The notes: generated by a model from the sequence alone, not told the origin. Shown: positions 1-8,250, counted from the stretch's first letter. The stretch is DNA of 16,602 nt from JBLHKS01 sp047620505 (GCA_047620505.1 JBLHKS010000155.1:1-16602), one strand, 5' to 3'. Numbers and translations: made by a program.

Positions 1-482
1 TGCGCTGTGTCACAGATTTTCTCGGTCGCCTGCAAATCGTCTAGAATATAGCGAACCAATAATTTTGTCAGTGCCTCATGATCTGGATATCCACTTGGTT
101 CGTTGGCGAGAATTGCGTTGAGAATCAGGCACTTTTCGCATTCCTCCGCACCGAATCGGACGCTCGAAAGGCAAGGATGTGGTCGCGCCCCCACGTAGGA
201 GACGAACAAATTCCAAGATCGTGGACGCGACTCAGCAACCCTGATCCAGTTTCTGGCGGAGGCATTCGAATCCAACCAGCTTGAGATTTTTGTATCGCGT
301 TCAGAACCCGCGAACCAGATCCCATAGGCTTTTGTATTATGCCGCTCTTTTCCGGTTACCGTATCCCACTCGAGTTCCCACGATGCTGTGAGGTAGCCGA
401 AAATAACAACGCAAATCGCCGGAATCCCAAACCGAATCAGCCTGCTACGCCAGATTCGCCTCCTTTGATTGCCTGCATCCAC
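1..482 (-). CDS. Unrecognised membrane-anchored protein, 3' end beyond the window
   Basis: The minus strand is open without a stop from a GTG at 482 down to the left edge (160 codons plus two bases), so the gene is partial. The predicted start reads MDAGNQRRRIWRSRLIRFG, a strongly basic N-terminus. It is followed by one hydrophobic segment at about residues 20-33 (IPAICVVIFGYLTA), and the remainder is soluble and probably outside the membrane. A segment near residues 102-118 carries three cysteines (PCLSS, then EECEKC). I do not recognise the family. The GTG is the only conventional start before an in-frame TGA further upstream. It lies 13 bp after the stop of the TPR gene at 496, so the two are probably co-transcribed. 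An AAAGGAGG lies at 466-459 inside the reading frame, but no conventional in-frame start follows it at a suitable distance. That the frame is coding is fairly likely; the start is less certain. Confidence 0.6.
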   Translation of the reverse strand, partial: MDAGNQRRRIWRSRLIRFGIPAICVVIFGYLTASWELEWDTVTGKERHNTKAYGIWFAGSERDTKISSWLDSNASARNWIRVAESRPRSWNLFVSYVGARPHPCLSSVRFGAEECEKCLILNAILANEPSGYPDHEALTKLLVRYILDDLQATEKICDTA

Positions 483-495
483 AGGCCAGCTTAGC

Positions 496-2961
496 CTAGA
501 ATCCGGCCTTCACCAGCGCATCGCTGATCCGCTTCGCTTCAGGAGCGACGTCGCTTTCTGGAAATTCGTTGATCAGCTGGTCAAACATCGAACGCGCTTC
601 ACCGCGGCGTTCCAAACGATAAAGACAGCGACCGTAGTTGAAGAGAATCACGTCGAGGAAGTTCGCATCCGGGTAGTCGCTGAGGACGTTCTCAAATACG
701 TCGATCGCACGGGCGTAGTCCTTCTTTTGATAATAGAAATTCGCCATTTTCGCGACTGCATCGCCAACTCGGCCGGATTCCGGAAATTGCTCGTAAACCT
801 TCTGATATTCGGTGAACGCGCGCTCGAAAAGCGGCTCGGACTGTTGAGCCGATGCGTCTTGCGCCATTCGCTCGTAGGTCTCGGCAATCCCGAATTGGGC
901 CTCGCCTTTGAGTGGGCTGGCGTTGAGGCGAAGGATCGAGCTGAAGAGCCGAATCGCGTCAGGAAGCTTGCCTTGTTCCGCAAACGCGCTGGCCTGTTGG
1001 AGCATCGCCTCATCAACGAAGGTCGACTCCGGAAATTCCCGCATCAAACGACCGCTCATCGCGACAGCGAGGTTGAAATTGTCCATCGCAAAGTAAGTCC
1101 GCCACAGCTGGACGTAGGCCTGCTCTAGAATCGAACCTCCGAGTTTTTGTGCATCGGAAAGGACGGATTCGGAGACATCAAGAGCTTCGCCGTACTTGGC
1201 TTGAGCCTTGGTTTGAAGACCGAACTCCTTGTAGTGATTTCCGATGTGAGTCAGCGCTTCGGCCGTCCGAAGCTGAGTTTTGATCCGCAGCTCGGAGTCG
1301 GCGATGTCCGTTTTTGTGACGCGCACGTTTCCAAGGTTTCCTTCGATACAACGCGCTACCGTCACCAGCTCGCGAGCCGTCCGTGAAAGATTCACGCTGT
1401 CGTTGTAGCGAATCTTGAGAAGGTCGCCTGGCTTAGCTTGAAGCATTCGACCACCGTCGGTGTCCCCGTCTGCTCCAACGATCGCGACCTGACCGCGAAA
1501 AATCCCGCTGTGAAAAGTCGGGTCTTCGATGACTTCAATGACCTCGGTCACTTCCGGAACGCCGTCCGGATTCTCGGTTGCTGGGACTTCCGCAGCTGGA
1601 GTTTCAGCAGGCACGGCGGTTTCGGCAACAGCCGCGGTTTCGCCCCCCGTCGGAGGTGCAGCGGCGGCCTCAGCTCCGTCAGCCACCTCAGCAGCTGCTG
1701 GCTCGGCTGGGTCCGGCTCCACGTCGTCGTTTGGCGATTCGTCTTCGACCGGCGGCGGCTGATGCTTGATCTCGGTCAGCTGAATCGCGACCTCGTTGAC
1801 CTTCTTGAACTTTTCGATTTTCGGTTGGTCCGCTTCAGGATCGTTTGGATCCGGAAGATCGCCACTCGCGGCCAAAGCGGCCAATTCCGCGTCAAGCTCT
1901 TCGTCTGATTTTGCCGTCCAGATTTCTGCAACCGCTCCGAGGCTGTCTGCGTTGTCCGTCCGATCCATGTCGGCGTCGAAAATCTGCACGTTCGCCTGCT
2001 TGCCAATCACGACGCCGTTGAGCGTGTCCGCGAACGACCCGTCTGTGATTTGGGCAACGGCGGTTCCGACCACGCTGACGCTGAAAAGTCTCGGCTGATC
2101 GAATTGCTTGTCGGCCGTGTGGCTATCGACGTAGGTAACTTCGATCTTGTCGCCGCCTTTGACTTCAAGACGGCCATTGTTCGGAATCGCCCTTCCCAAT
2201 GAAGTCGGAATCGACCCGAGAACCACGCGGACCTGTCGGCCGATCGGATTGCAGGAGACTTTTTCGACATCGCCGCTCTCTGCGCGGCACTCCACTGTGA
2301 TCGAGTCGCCTGGCTCAAGAATTGCGAGATCGTTGTCGTCAATTTTGAGGAAAAGCCGCTTTCCTGCCTCGACCTTTTCAATCTGAGAGTCTTCCTCGGT
2401 TAGCGCCGTGCCGACCTTCTCAAGAGCTTCGATCGCTCGGCTGTAGTGGCCGAGTTTAAAGTGGCCAAGGCCGATATAATAATAAGCCTGGTTAACGTTT
2501 CCAGACTCGGGGAAATCCTCAATCACAACCCGGAGCGTTTTGAAGCACTGCCCGTAGTGACGGCCTTCGTAAAAGCAAATCCCGGCCTTCAACATGGCCT
2601 CAGACCGCTGCTCGGTTTCTGTGTTTGCCTCCTGAGAAACGATTTCGAAATGTCCCCGCGCTTCATCAAACGCGCGCTTTTTGTCGAGGAGATAATCGCC
2701 GAGCCGCAGGTGAGCTTCGTAACGCACCTTGGATCGCGGGTAGCGCTCGATGACCGAACGCCAGATTTCGAGCGCCTTTTCGGTTTCATCGGCATCGATT
2801 CGGGCGTCGCCGGCCTCCATTAATTTCCGGGCAGCGCGATCTTCGACGATCGAGCCTCTGGCGGGGGAAGGGGCTGCGTTTTGGATGGTTTCCTGCGCGA
2901 ACGCAGAACCAGCAGCTGCTAAGGCCAGAGCTGCAAGAATTGAAGGGACGAAACGAGTCAT
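496..2961 (-). CDS. Secreted TPR protein with central Ig-like repeats
   Basis: An 821-residue protein exported by a Sec signal peptide: MTRF, a hydrophobic alanine-rich core, and an AFA cleavage site at residues 20-22. The start at 2961 is chosen because the frame extends upstream to 3039 but the extra 26 residues would bury the signal peptide. Residues 60-185 hold TPR-like helical pairs of the YbgF/BamD type (EIWRSVIERYP, TLRVVIEDFPES). Residues 205-530 are beta-rich, with three related strands: EPGDSITVECRAE, GGDKIEVTYVDS and KPGDLLKIRYNDS. A DADMD motif lies near 329-333. Between about 400 and 480 is an acidic, Ala/Pro/Glu-rich linker. Residues 560-820 are further TPRs (GRLMREFPES, KVYEQFPESG, DQLINEFPES). 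It is probably a periplasmic or envelope scaffold that assembles other proteins. It lies 153 bp downstream of the oxidoreductase on the same strand. No Shine-Dalgarno precedes the ATG. The domain reading is good; the partners are unknown. Confidence 0.85.
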   Translation of the reverse strand: MTRFVPSILAALALAAAGSAFAQETIQNAAPSPARGSIVEDRAARKLMEAGDARIDADETEKALEIWRSVIERYPRSKVRYEAHLRLGDYLLDKKRAFDEARGHFEIVSQEANTETEQRSEAMLKAGICFYEGRHYGQCFKTLRVVIEDFPESGNVNQAYYYIGLGHFKLGHYSRAIEALEKVGTALTEEDSQIEKVEAGKRLFLKIDDNDLAILEPGDSITVECRAESGDVEKVSCNPIGRQVRVVLGSIPTSLGRAIPNNGRLEVKGGDKIEVTYVDSHTADKQFDQPRLFSVSVVGTAVAQITDGSFADTLNGVVIGKQANVQIFDADMDRTDNADSLGAVAEIWTAKSDEELDAELAALAASGDLPDPNDPEADQPKIEKFKKVNEVAIQLTEIKHQPPPVEDESPNDDVEPDPAEPAAAEVADGAEAAAAPPTGGETAAVAETAVPAETPAAEVPATENPDGVPEVTEVIEVIEDPTFHSGIFRGQVAIVGADGDTDGGRMLQAKPGDLLKIRYNDSVNLSRTARELVTVARCIEGNLGNVRVTKTDIADSELRIKTQLRTAEALTHIGNHYKEFGLQTKAQAKYGEALDVSESVLSDAQKLGGSILEQAYVQLWRTYFAMDNFNLAVAMSGRLMREFPESTFVDEAMLQQASAFAEQGKLPDAIRLFSSILRLNASPLKGEAQFGIAETYERMAQDASAQQSEPLFERAFTEYQKVYEQFPESGRVGDAVAKMANFYYQKKDYARAIDVFENVLSDYPDANFLDVILFNYGRCLYRLERRGEARSMFDQLINEFPESDVAPEAKRISDALVKAGF
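1522..1764 (-). other. Low-complexity acidic Ala/Pro/Glu linker within the TPR protein
   Basis: This stretch encodes residues about 400-480 of the TPR protein and is dominated by Pro, Glu, Ala and Val, with runs such as PAAAEVADGAEAAAAPP. It sits between IQLTEIKHQ and FHSGIFRGQV. In related Ig-like repeats the equivalents of these two segments are normally adjacent (LTETG..TGVFRGSV), so the linker seems to interrupt a repeat rather than separate two domains. Confidence 0.55.
1689..1700. repeat. Palindrome CAGCAGCTGCTG, site 1 (exact)
   Basis: Exact 12-mer within the coding sequence of the TPR protein linker, read there as alanine codons (GCA GCT GCT) on the minus strand. Confidence 0.7.
2910..2921. 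repeat. Palindrome CAGCAGCTGCTG, site 2 (11 of 12)
   Basis: CAGCAGCTGCTA, keeping the 10-bp core AGCAGCTGCT. It is inside the signal-peptide coding region of the TPR protein. Confidence 0.6.
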
Positions 2962-3114
2962 AAAGCTTTGTAAAGAATGTGCCGGGACAGAGACTGTCCA
3001 CGCGAGAGAAAGTTCAAATCTTGCCGGACCAAATTGCAAGAATTCTCTAACACAGCCTCCAGCTACGACTCAGGGCTCAGTTGGAGATTCGGAATTGCGA
3101 AATGGCGCTGAAGT

Positions 3115-4449
3115 TTAGACGCTCGGGTATTCCCAGTCGCCGCGGTAGTCCCGCTTGAGAAGCGCGTTTGCCTCGTCGTCGCCGGGGCAGATTTCTTTTT
3201 CGCCGTCCCACTGAATACTGCGTCCAAGTTTATAGCTCAGCATGCCGAGCAAGCTGAGATTGGTCGAAAGATGCCCGATTTCAACATCGGCGACAGGCCG
3301 CTTTCCAGTTTCGACGCCGGTCAGAAAATCCTGCCAGAGTGGCTGGAGATTGTGGCCATCTTTTACGTTATCAAACTTGGGAGCCTCGTGGATTGTAGCC
3401 TCGCTCTTCTTTCCTGGGTAAAAGGTCCAGCCGTCACGCCAGCCCATGTGGAGCGTGCCTTTTGTGCCGTAGAAAAAGCAGCCGTAGGGCGATTTGTCCG
3501 CTTCAGCACCGCCGAAACGCCGGTGCTCCCAGGTTGCTGTGAAGTTTTCGAATTCGTAGACCGCACTTTGGTGATCAGGCGCGTCGGTCGTCTGTTCTTT
3601 GTCGTTAAAAACGGCGTCGCCTTTGATCGGACGACCGCCAGTTGAGTAAACGGACTTCGGGGCCTTTTCTTCGCTCCACCAGAGCAGTTGATCGAGCCAG
3701 TGGACGCCCCAGTCGCCGAGAGTGCCGTTGGCGAAGTCGAGGTAATTGCGGAAACGGCCGGGATGAATGTTAGAGCAATACGGGCGAAGCGGGGCCGGGC
3801 CGCAGTAGAGATCCCAATCTAGGTTAGACGGCGGTTCTTCGTTTGGAGTCGGGGTTTCCGGGCCTCCACCGCCTGCGACGAGCATCCGGACCATGCCGAC
3901 ATCGCCGACTTTGCCGGATTTGAGGAATTCCATGCCGCTGACGTGATGCGGACCGATTCGGCGATGCAGCCCAACCTGGACGATGCGATCCGCGGCGCGG
4001 GAGGCGTTCACCATCGCTCTGGATTCCTGAATCGTGTGCCCGGTCGGCTTTTCGACGAACACGTGGGCTCCGGCCTCCGCAGCGGCGATGGTTTGAAGCG
4101 CATGCCAGTGATCGGGTGTGGCGATTATCGCGATTTCGATCCGCTCTTTTTCCAGCAGCTCTCGGTAGTCTTTGTATTGTTTCGGAGCTTTGCCGGTCAG
4201 GTTTTCGACTTCGTCCGCGGCGATCTCGAGGTTGTCTGAATCGACATCGCAAAGCGCGACAACGTCGGATTGGCCGGCTTCAACAGCGACGCGGAGGATG
4301 TTCATGCCCCACCAGCCGGAACCGATTAGCGCAGTGCGGTATTTTTTGTCCGTTTTAGATTGAGCGCGAAGGAAAGGGAAGGGGACAGCAGCTGCTGATG
4401 CGGCGGCAGCGGTTCGGGCGAGAAACGAACGGCGAGATGAAGGCGTCAT
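3115..4449 (-). CDS. Tat-exported Gfo/Idh/MocA family oxidoreductase
   Basis: A 444-residue NAD(P)-dependent sugar or cyclitol oxidoreductase of the Gfo/Idh/MocA family. It begins with a twin-arginine signal (SRRSFL at residues 5-10, then an alanine-rich core ending PFLRAQ), so it is exported folded with its cofactor. The Rossmann motif GSGWWG is at residues 43-48, followed by the acidic strand end ALCDVD. The family's EKP motif is at 133-135 (FVEKPTGH). The C-terminal domain holds GDWGVHWLDQ, whose Asp and His are the likely catalytic pair. Such exported paralogues are numerous in Verrucomicrobia and Planctomycetes and are usually linked to carbohydrate use; the substrate cannot be read from the sequence. 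It is transcribed away from the first DUF1549 gene across a 288-bp divergent region. No Shine-Dalgarno is visible before the ATG. Confidence 0.92.
   Translation of the reverse strand: MTPSSRRSFLARTAAAASAAAVPFPFLRAQSKTDKKYRTALIGSGWWGMNILRVAVEAGQSDVVALCDVDSDNLEIAADEVENLTGKAPKQYKDYRELLEKERIEIAIIATPDHWHALQTIAAAEAGAHVFVEKPTGHTIQESRAMVNASRAADRIVQVGLHRRIGPHHVSGMEFLKSGKVGDVGMVRMLVAGGGGPETPTPNEEPPSNLDWDLYCGPAPLRPYCSNIHPGRFRNYLDFANGTLGDWGVHWLDQLLWWSEEKAPKSVYSTGGRPIKGDAVFNDKEQTTDAPDHQSAVYEFENFTATWEHRRFGGAEADKSPYGCFFYGTKGTLHMGWRDGWTFYPGKKSEATIHEAPKFDNVKDGHNLQPLWQDFLTGVETGKRPVADVEIGHLSTNLSLLGMLSYKLGRSIQWDGEKEICPGDDEANALLKRDYRGDWEYPSV
4386..4397. repeat. Palindrome CAGCAGCTGCTG, site 3 (exact)
   Basis: Exact 12-mer in the Tat signal-peptide coding region of the Gfo/Idh/MocA gene, 52 bp inside the start codon. 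Confidence 0.7.
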
Positions 4450-4737
4450 TTGGCGAGTTTGAGGGAGCGATGAGCTGGATTCAAGCAGGGAGATTCGGAT
4501 TGGCGAGGGTTGCCGTGTTTGGAAATTATGGTATTTTTGGAAATGGCGAATTCAACTCCGGCGGCGATTGCCGATAAATCGGATCCTTTGGGAGCGGTCG
4601 TCAGCAGCTGCTGAATCTGTATTTGATAATGTCAGGAACTTGCGAAAATAGTTCACAAAACTTGAGAACTCGGAAGACAACCGACCGTTGACCATTATGT
4701 TTCCAAGAATCCCCGAAGAATAGATATTCGAAATCCC
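4450..4737. promoter_or_regulatory. Divergent intergenic control region
   Basis: This 288-bp gap must hold the promoters of the minus-strand oxidoreductase and of the first DUF1549/DUF1501 cassette. It contains two direct copies of TTTGGAAAT (4518-4526 and 4536-4544), an exact CAGCAGCTGCTG palindrome at 4602-4613, and three GAACT/AGTTC half-sites (4636-4640, 4650-4654, 4666-4670). I could not identify a convincing -35/-10 pair or any small ORF. Confidence 0.5.
4602..4613. repeat. Palindrome CAGCAGCTGCTG, site 4 (exact, intergenic)
   Basis: Exact 12-mer, extended to a 14-bp palindrome by flanking T and A, in the divergent region 125 bp before the first DUF1549 gene. Being non-coding, it cannot be explained by codon use. 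Confidence 0.75.
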
Positions 4738-6876
4738 ATGAAGAAATTCCTCCTAATCCTTGTTGCTGGTTTGCTGGCAACCCCGCTTCTGGCTCGAGAA
4801 TCCCGAACTTGGACCGATACCAAAGGCCAACAGGTTGAAGCTGAAATGGCCGGCCTGAAAAACGGCGCTGTTTTGCTGAAAGTCACGAGCGGCGATCTCG
4901 CAGGCAGGACGGTCCCAATGCCGCTGGCTTTACTGAGCGATGCTGATAAGAAATATGTGAGGGCCAATGCGCCGATCGATGCGGCTACGGCCTCTAAGGA
5001 GATCGACACGATGGTTCTGAAAAAGCTTCAGGCCTCGTATCTCCAGATAAAAGAGGACATCAAAACGAACGCCGCAGACACGGCGATTCCGACGGCGGAC
5101 AAAGTAAAGCGCGACGAGGAACTGCAATTCCTTCGCCAGATGACTTATCCGCGCGAATTGACGAACGATGAGCAGTTCGTTCGCCGAATTTATCTCGATA
5201 TTGCCGGTCGTATTCCAACTTACGCGGAAACCGTCGAGTTTCTTGATAGCCGCGATCCGCAAAAGCGGGCGAAGGTGATCGACCAACTTTTGGATGGCCC
5301 GGCGTTCACGAGTCACTTCTTTAACTACCTCTCCGATTTGTTGCGAATTCGCGACGGAATCGGCATGAATGGCCTGAATGGGCTCAAAGTCGGGCTCTAC
5401 GCGGACTGGACGAAGGATCAGATCGCCAATAATCGTCCTTGGGATGAGTGGGTGACGGAGATGGTCGCCTCACAGGGCTTCTACCACGAGAATCCGGGTA
5501 GCGGGTTCATGCTAACGGACTTGGGAATGCCGTTCTGCAATTTGTCGAACGTGTTCACGATTTTTACGGGAACCGAGATCACCTGTGCACAGTGCCATGA
5601 TCATCCGTTCGAGGAAGTCTATCAGATGGATTTCTATAAAATGGCTGCCTACTTCGGCGGAACTAATCTTCGAGGTGGCGGCAATACGCCGGAGGCCAAA
5701 GTGGCTGCTGAGGCTCGTAAAAAATACGACGCCGAGTGGAAAAAGCGCAATGCAGGAGAAGAGAGGATGCCCCGGTTTCCGCAGGGACTTGGCGCGATGC
5801 TCGGTGCCTACCAATATGCCGCGACTGACGGTGGTAATCCGGTCGTGAAGCTGCCTTTTGATTACAAATACGACGACGCTGATCCCAGCTCGGACGTACG
5901 CCCAGCGACCTATTTTGGTGAGATTGTGAATCTCGAAGACCATGCGTATCCGCGGGCGGCATTCGCCAGCTGGATGGCGTCTTCGGAGCACCCGCGCTTC
6001 ACCATTAATATTGTCAATCGTCTCTGGAAATTTGCATTCGGTCTCGGCCAGATCGAGCCGGTCTTCAATATTCCGGGACACCTCGACGGCCAGGCACAAA
6101 ACTACGAGCTTCTGACTTACCTTGAAGGTGTCATGAAGTCCCTCGACTACGACGTTAAAGGGTTCCTTCGGATTCTCTACAACTCCGAAACCTATCAGCG
6201 GACGGCGAATGAGTTTTCGCCAACTCTCGCTCAGATCGACAAAGGCGAATATCATTTCCCGTCCCCGATTCTGCGGCGGATGACGGCCGAGCAGATCTGG
6301 GATTCGCTCGTCGCCCTGTCGACTGACAGTCCTGAAAGCGCAACGAATCGGATGTTCGAGACTTACCAAGAATTGATGCGGACAGATTGGAGCGGCCTTT
6401 CTCTCGATCAAGCGATCGCAATAGGCGAGAAATATAACGGCCTCGGCGGGATCAGCATGATGGATGACATGGAAGGAACGGCCGCCAATGATCGCAATCG
6501 GATGATTCGTGCTTCTGAAATGCGGCTTCCTGATCGAGTCGGTTCGGTAATGTTTACTTTCGGCCAGTCCGATAAAAATTTGATCCAAGGCTCAAATAAA
6601 GTCGGCTCAGTTCCTCAGGTCATGATGATGATGAACGGCGATCTGATCAACAAGCAGATGGTCGATAAAGGTAAGGCGCTCGTTGTGAACGCGCGAGCGG
6701 CCGGGTCGCAATCGAAAGGAGTCGAAGTTGTGTTTTTGAGTATCTTCAATCGCCGTCCGACCGATGATGAGGCCGACGTCGCAAAGAATCTCGTTTCCGG
6801 CGACGGTGACGATGCGGATTACACCGATTTAATCTGGGCTTTGCTCAATTCGCGCGAATTCATGTTTGTCCAATAA
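4738..6876 (+). CDS. Exported SHD1-DUF1549-DUF1553 protein, copy 1
   Basis: A 712-residue protein. Residues 1-19 are a Sec signal peptide ending TPLLA. Residues about 23-74 match the SLA1-homology-1 (SHD1) pattern (RTWTDTKGQQVEAEM, ending PLALLSDADKKYV). The DUF1549 (PSCyt2) domain follows at about 145-310, with FVRRIYLDIAGRIPT at 147-161 and a single haem-type motif CAQCH at 283-287. The DUF1553 (PSD1) domain follows from about 405 (HPRFTINIVNRLWKFAFG) to the end (LLNSREFMFVQ). The N-terminal cytochrome c domain often found in planctomycete relatives is absent. The function of these families is unknown; the CxxCH suggests haem or metal binding and possibly electron transfer. The gene is 54 bp ahead of its DUF1501 partner. 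The ATG has no Shine-Dalgarno, but the signal peptide fixes the start. Confidence 0.93.
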   Translation: MKKFLLILVAGLLATPLLARESRTWTDTKGQQVEAEMAGLKNGAVLLKVTSGDLAGRTVPMPLALLSDADKKYVRANAPIDAATASKEIDTMVLKKLQASYLQIKEDIKTNAADTAIPTADKVKRDEELQFLRQMTYPRELTNDEQFVRRIYLDIAGRIPTYAETVEFLDSRDPQKRAKVIDQLLDGPAFTSHFFNYLSDLLRIRDGIGMNGLNGLKVGLYADWTKDQIANNRPWDEWVTEMVASQGFYHENPGSGFMLTDLGMPFCNLSNVFTIFTGTEITCAQCHDHPFEEVYQMDFYKMAAYFGGTNLRGGGNTPEAKVAAEARKKYDAEWKKRNAGEERMPRFPQGLGAMLGAYQYAATDGGNPVVKLPFDYKYDDADPSSDVRPATYFGEIVNLEDHAYPRAAFASWMASSEHPRFTINIVNRLWKFAFGLGQIEPVFNIPGHLDGQAQNYELLTYLEGVMKSLDYDVKGFLRILYNSETYQRTANEFSPTLAQIDKGEYHFPSPILRRMTAEQIWDSLVALSTDSPESATNRMFETYQELMRTDWSGLSLDQAIAIGEKYNGLGGISMMDDMEGTAANDRNRMIRASEMRLPDRVGSVMFTFGQSDKNLIQGSNKVGSVPQVMMMMNGDLINKQMVDKGKALVVNARAAGSQSKGVEVVFLSIFNRRPTDDEADVAKNLVSGDGDDADYTDLIWALLNSREFMFVQ

Positions 6877-6901
6877 GCGAAGCCGAAAAACCTGATCACA
6901 A

Positions 6902-6914
6902 ACTTTCTCTAACC
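6902..6914 (+). promoter_or_regulatory. Conserved leader element ACTTTCTCTAACC, copy 1
   Basis: This 13-mer lies 16 nt before the ATG of the first DUF1501 gene and recurs exactly 17 nt before the ATG of the second. The rest of the two spacers is unlike in length and sequence. It is pyrimidine-rich and not a Shine-Dalgarno. A role in translation initiation or transcription start is inferred only. Confidence 0.35.
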
Positions 6915-6930
6915 ACTTCAAATCAAACCA

Positions 6931-8250
6931 ATGAAAGACGCCCTAAAAAAAATGGACCCGTTGTCCCGCCGGCAATTTGCCGCGGGAACCGCTAAAGCCG
7001 CTCTCGGCCTCAGCCTCATGCCAACGCTCGAAAGCGCGATGGCTCAAGCCGGAAATGCCGGAAAAGCCAAGCACCTCATCTATTTCTACATGGGTGGCGG
7101 CATGACGCACATCGACTCCTTCGACCCGAAGCCAGAAGCTCCAAGCGAGTATGCTGGCCCAATCGGATCGATTGGAACGAACGTCCCGGGAATTCAGCTC
7201 GGTTCATTCTTCACGAATCTCGCCAAGAAAGCTGACAAGCTCGCGATCGTGAACACCCTCACCCAGAAGACCGGTGACCACAGTGGCGGTCGCTACTGGA
7301 TGCTGACTGGCTACCAGAAGCGGGCGACGATCGTTCACCCGGAAATGCTGGCATGGAAACAGGAATTCCACGGCAAAGATCACGAGGGCACGATGCCTCA
7401 GTCGTTCGTCGTCGGCGGCGGTGCTCTCCCGGGTTCCGGTTTCTTCGGCCCGTCTCACTCACCACTTCCGATCGGGAATGCTGCTTCGGGTCTTCCGAAT
7501 TCGAAGTCTCCAGTTGAAGGCAAGCGGACCGATAAGCGGATGGAAGCCCTCCAGACGTTCAACGAGTCGTTTACCAACAAGTTCAAGACTGAAGACGTCG
7601 TTGCTTACAACGAGTACTACGACAACACAATCAGCTTCCTTAAGAGCGATGAACTCGAAGTCTTTGACCTAACCAAAGAGTCGGCTGCTGAGCGCGAGAA
7701 GTTCGGCGGTGCAAATCATCGCATGGGTCAGAGCGCGCTTCTCGCTGCTCGTCTCGTTGAAGCCGGTGTCGGCGGCGTCCGCATCAGCGGTGGCGGCTGC
7801 GACAACCACCAGACGATCGCAACTTCGTTCCAAGGTGCAGCCAATAATCTCGACGTCGCGATGAGCGCGTTGATTGATCGGCTCGAAGCCAGCGGCAAGT
7901 TGGACGAAACGCTCATCGTGGTCGGCACGGAATTCGGCCGGACCCCGAAGATCAACGCCAACGCAGGTCGCGATCACTATCCGCGTGTCTTCTCCGGCGT
8001 CATGGCTGGCGGCGGTGTCCAAGGTGGTCAGAAGTGGGGCAAATCCGACTCAAAAGGGGTCGCAGTTGCAGAAAATCCGGTCACACCAGAGGACTACAAC
8101 GCCACGATCGCAACAGCGCTCGGGATTCCGCTCGACAAGGTCATCTTCGCTCCGTCAGGACGTCCGTTCCTCATCGCCGGTCACGAAGAAGATCCTAAAA
8201 CGAAGGAAGTCATTCCGGTCGGCAAGCCGATCATGCAGTTCTTCAGCTAA
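6931..8250 (+). CDS. Tat-exported DUF1501 protein, copy 1
   Basis: A 439-residue protein of the DUF1501 family, which belongs to the alkaline phosphatase/sulfatase-like superfamily. A Tat signal is present, with SRRQF at residues 12-16 followed by a hydrophobic stretch ending near AMAQA. Family motifs visible in order are GGGMTHIDSFDPKP (about 55-68), TLTQKTGDHSGGRYWMLTG, SGGGCDNH, and GTEFGRTPKINANAGRDHYP near residues 330-349. The acidic and histidine residues in these are plausible metal ligands. Its pairing with a DUF1549/DUF1553 gene is typical of PVC bacteria; enzymatic activity is not established. Translation starts at an ATG without a Shine-Dalgarno, 54 bp after the partner's stop. 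A strong terminator follows at 8300. Confidence 0.93.
   Translation: MKDALKKMDPLSRRQFAAGTAKAALGLSLMPTLESAMAQAGNAGKAKHLIYFYMGGGMTHIDSFDPKPEAPSEYAGPIGSIGTNVPGIQLGSFFTNLAKKADKLAIVNTLTQKTGDHSGGRYWMLTGYQKRATIVHPEMLAWKQEFHGKDHEGTMPQSFVVGGGALPGSGFFGPSHSPLPIGNAASGLPNSKSPVEGKRTDKRMEALQTFNESFTNKFKTEDVVAYNEYYDNTISFLKSDELEVFDLTKESAAEREKFGGANHRMGQSALLAARLVEAGVGGVRISGGGCDNHQTIATSFQGAANNLDVAMSALIDRLEASGKLDETLIVVGTEFGRTPKINANAGRDHYPRVFSGVMAGGGVQGGQKWGKSDSKGVAVAENPVTPEDYNATIATALGIPLDKVIFAPSGRPFLIAGHEEDPKTKEVIPVGKPIMQFFS

Noticed and set aside
459..466. AAAGGAGG on the minus strand, a perfect Shine-Dalgarno-like sequence
   Set aside because: No ATG, GTG or TTG in the open frame follows at 5-12 nt, so it does not define a start.
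2985..2999. Small hairpin GGACA-GAGAC-TGTCC in the TPR gene leader
   Set aside because: A 5-bp stem without a T tract or other support is likely to occur by chance.
2962..3039. Upstream ATG at 3039 for the TPR protein
   Set aside because: The 26 extra residues would sit in front of a clear Sec signal peptide that starts at 2961.
6413..6420. GCGATCGC, the cyanobacterial HIP1 palindrome, here and at two sites near 14321 and 14756
   Set aside because: Only a few copies, in DNA generally rich in CGATCG, so there is no clear excess.
5512..6588. A 358-codon minus-strand frame opposite the first DUF1549 gene
   Set aside because: It is antisense to conserved DUF1549/DUF1553 coding sequence. The corresponding frame in copy 2 is fragmented.
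6620..6635. ATG trinucleotide run as a possible microsatellite
   Set aside because: It encodes a four-methionine run conserved in both paralogues, so it is coding sequence rather than a variable repeat.
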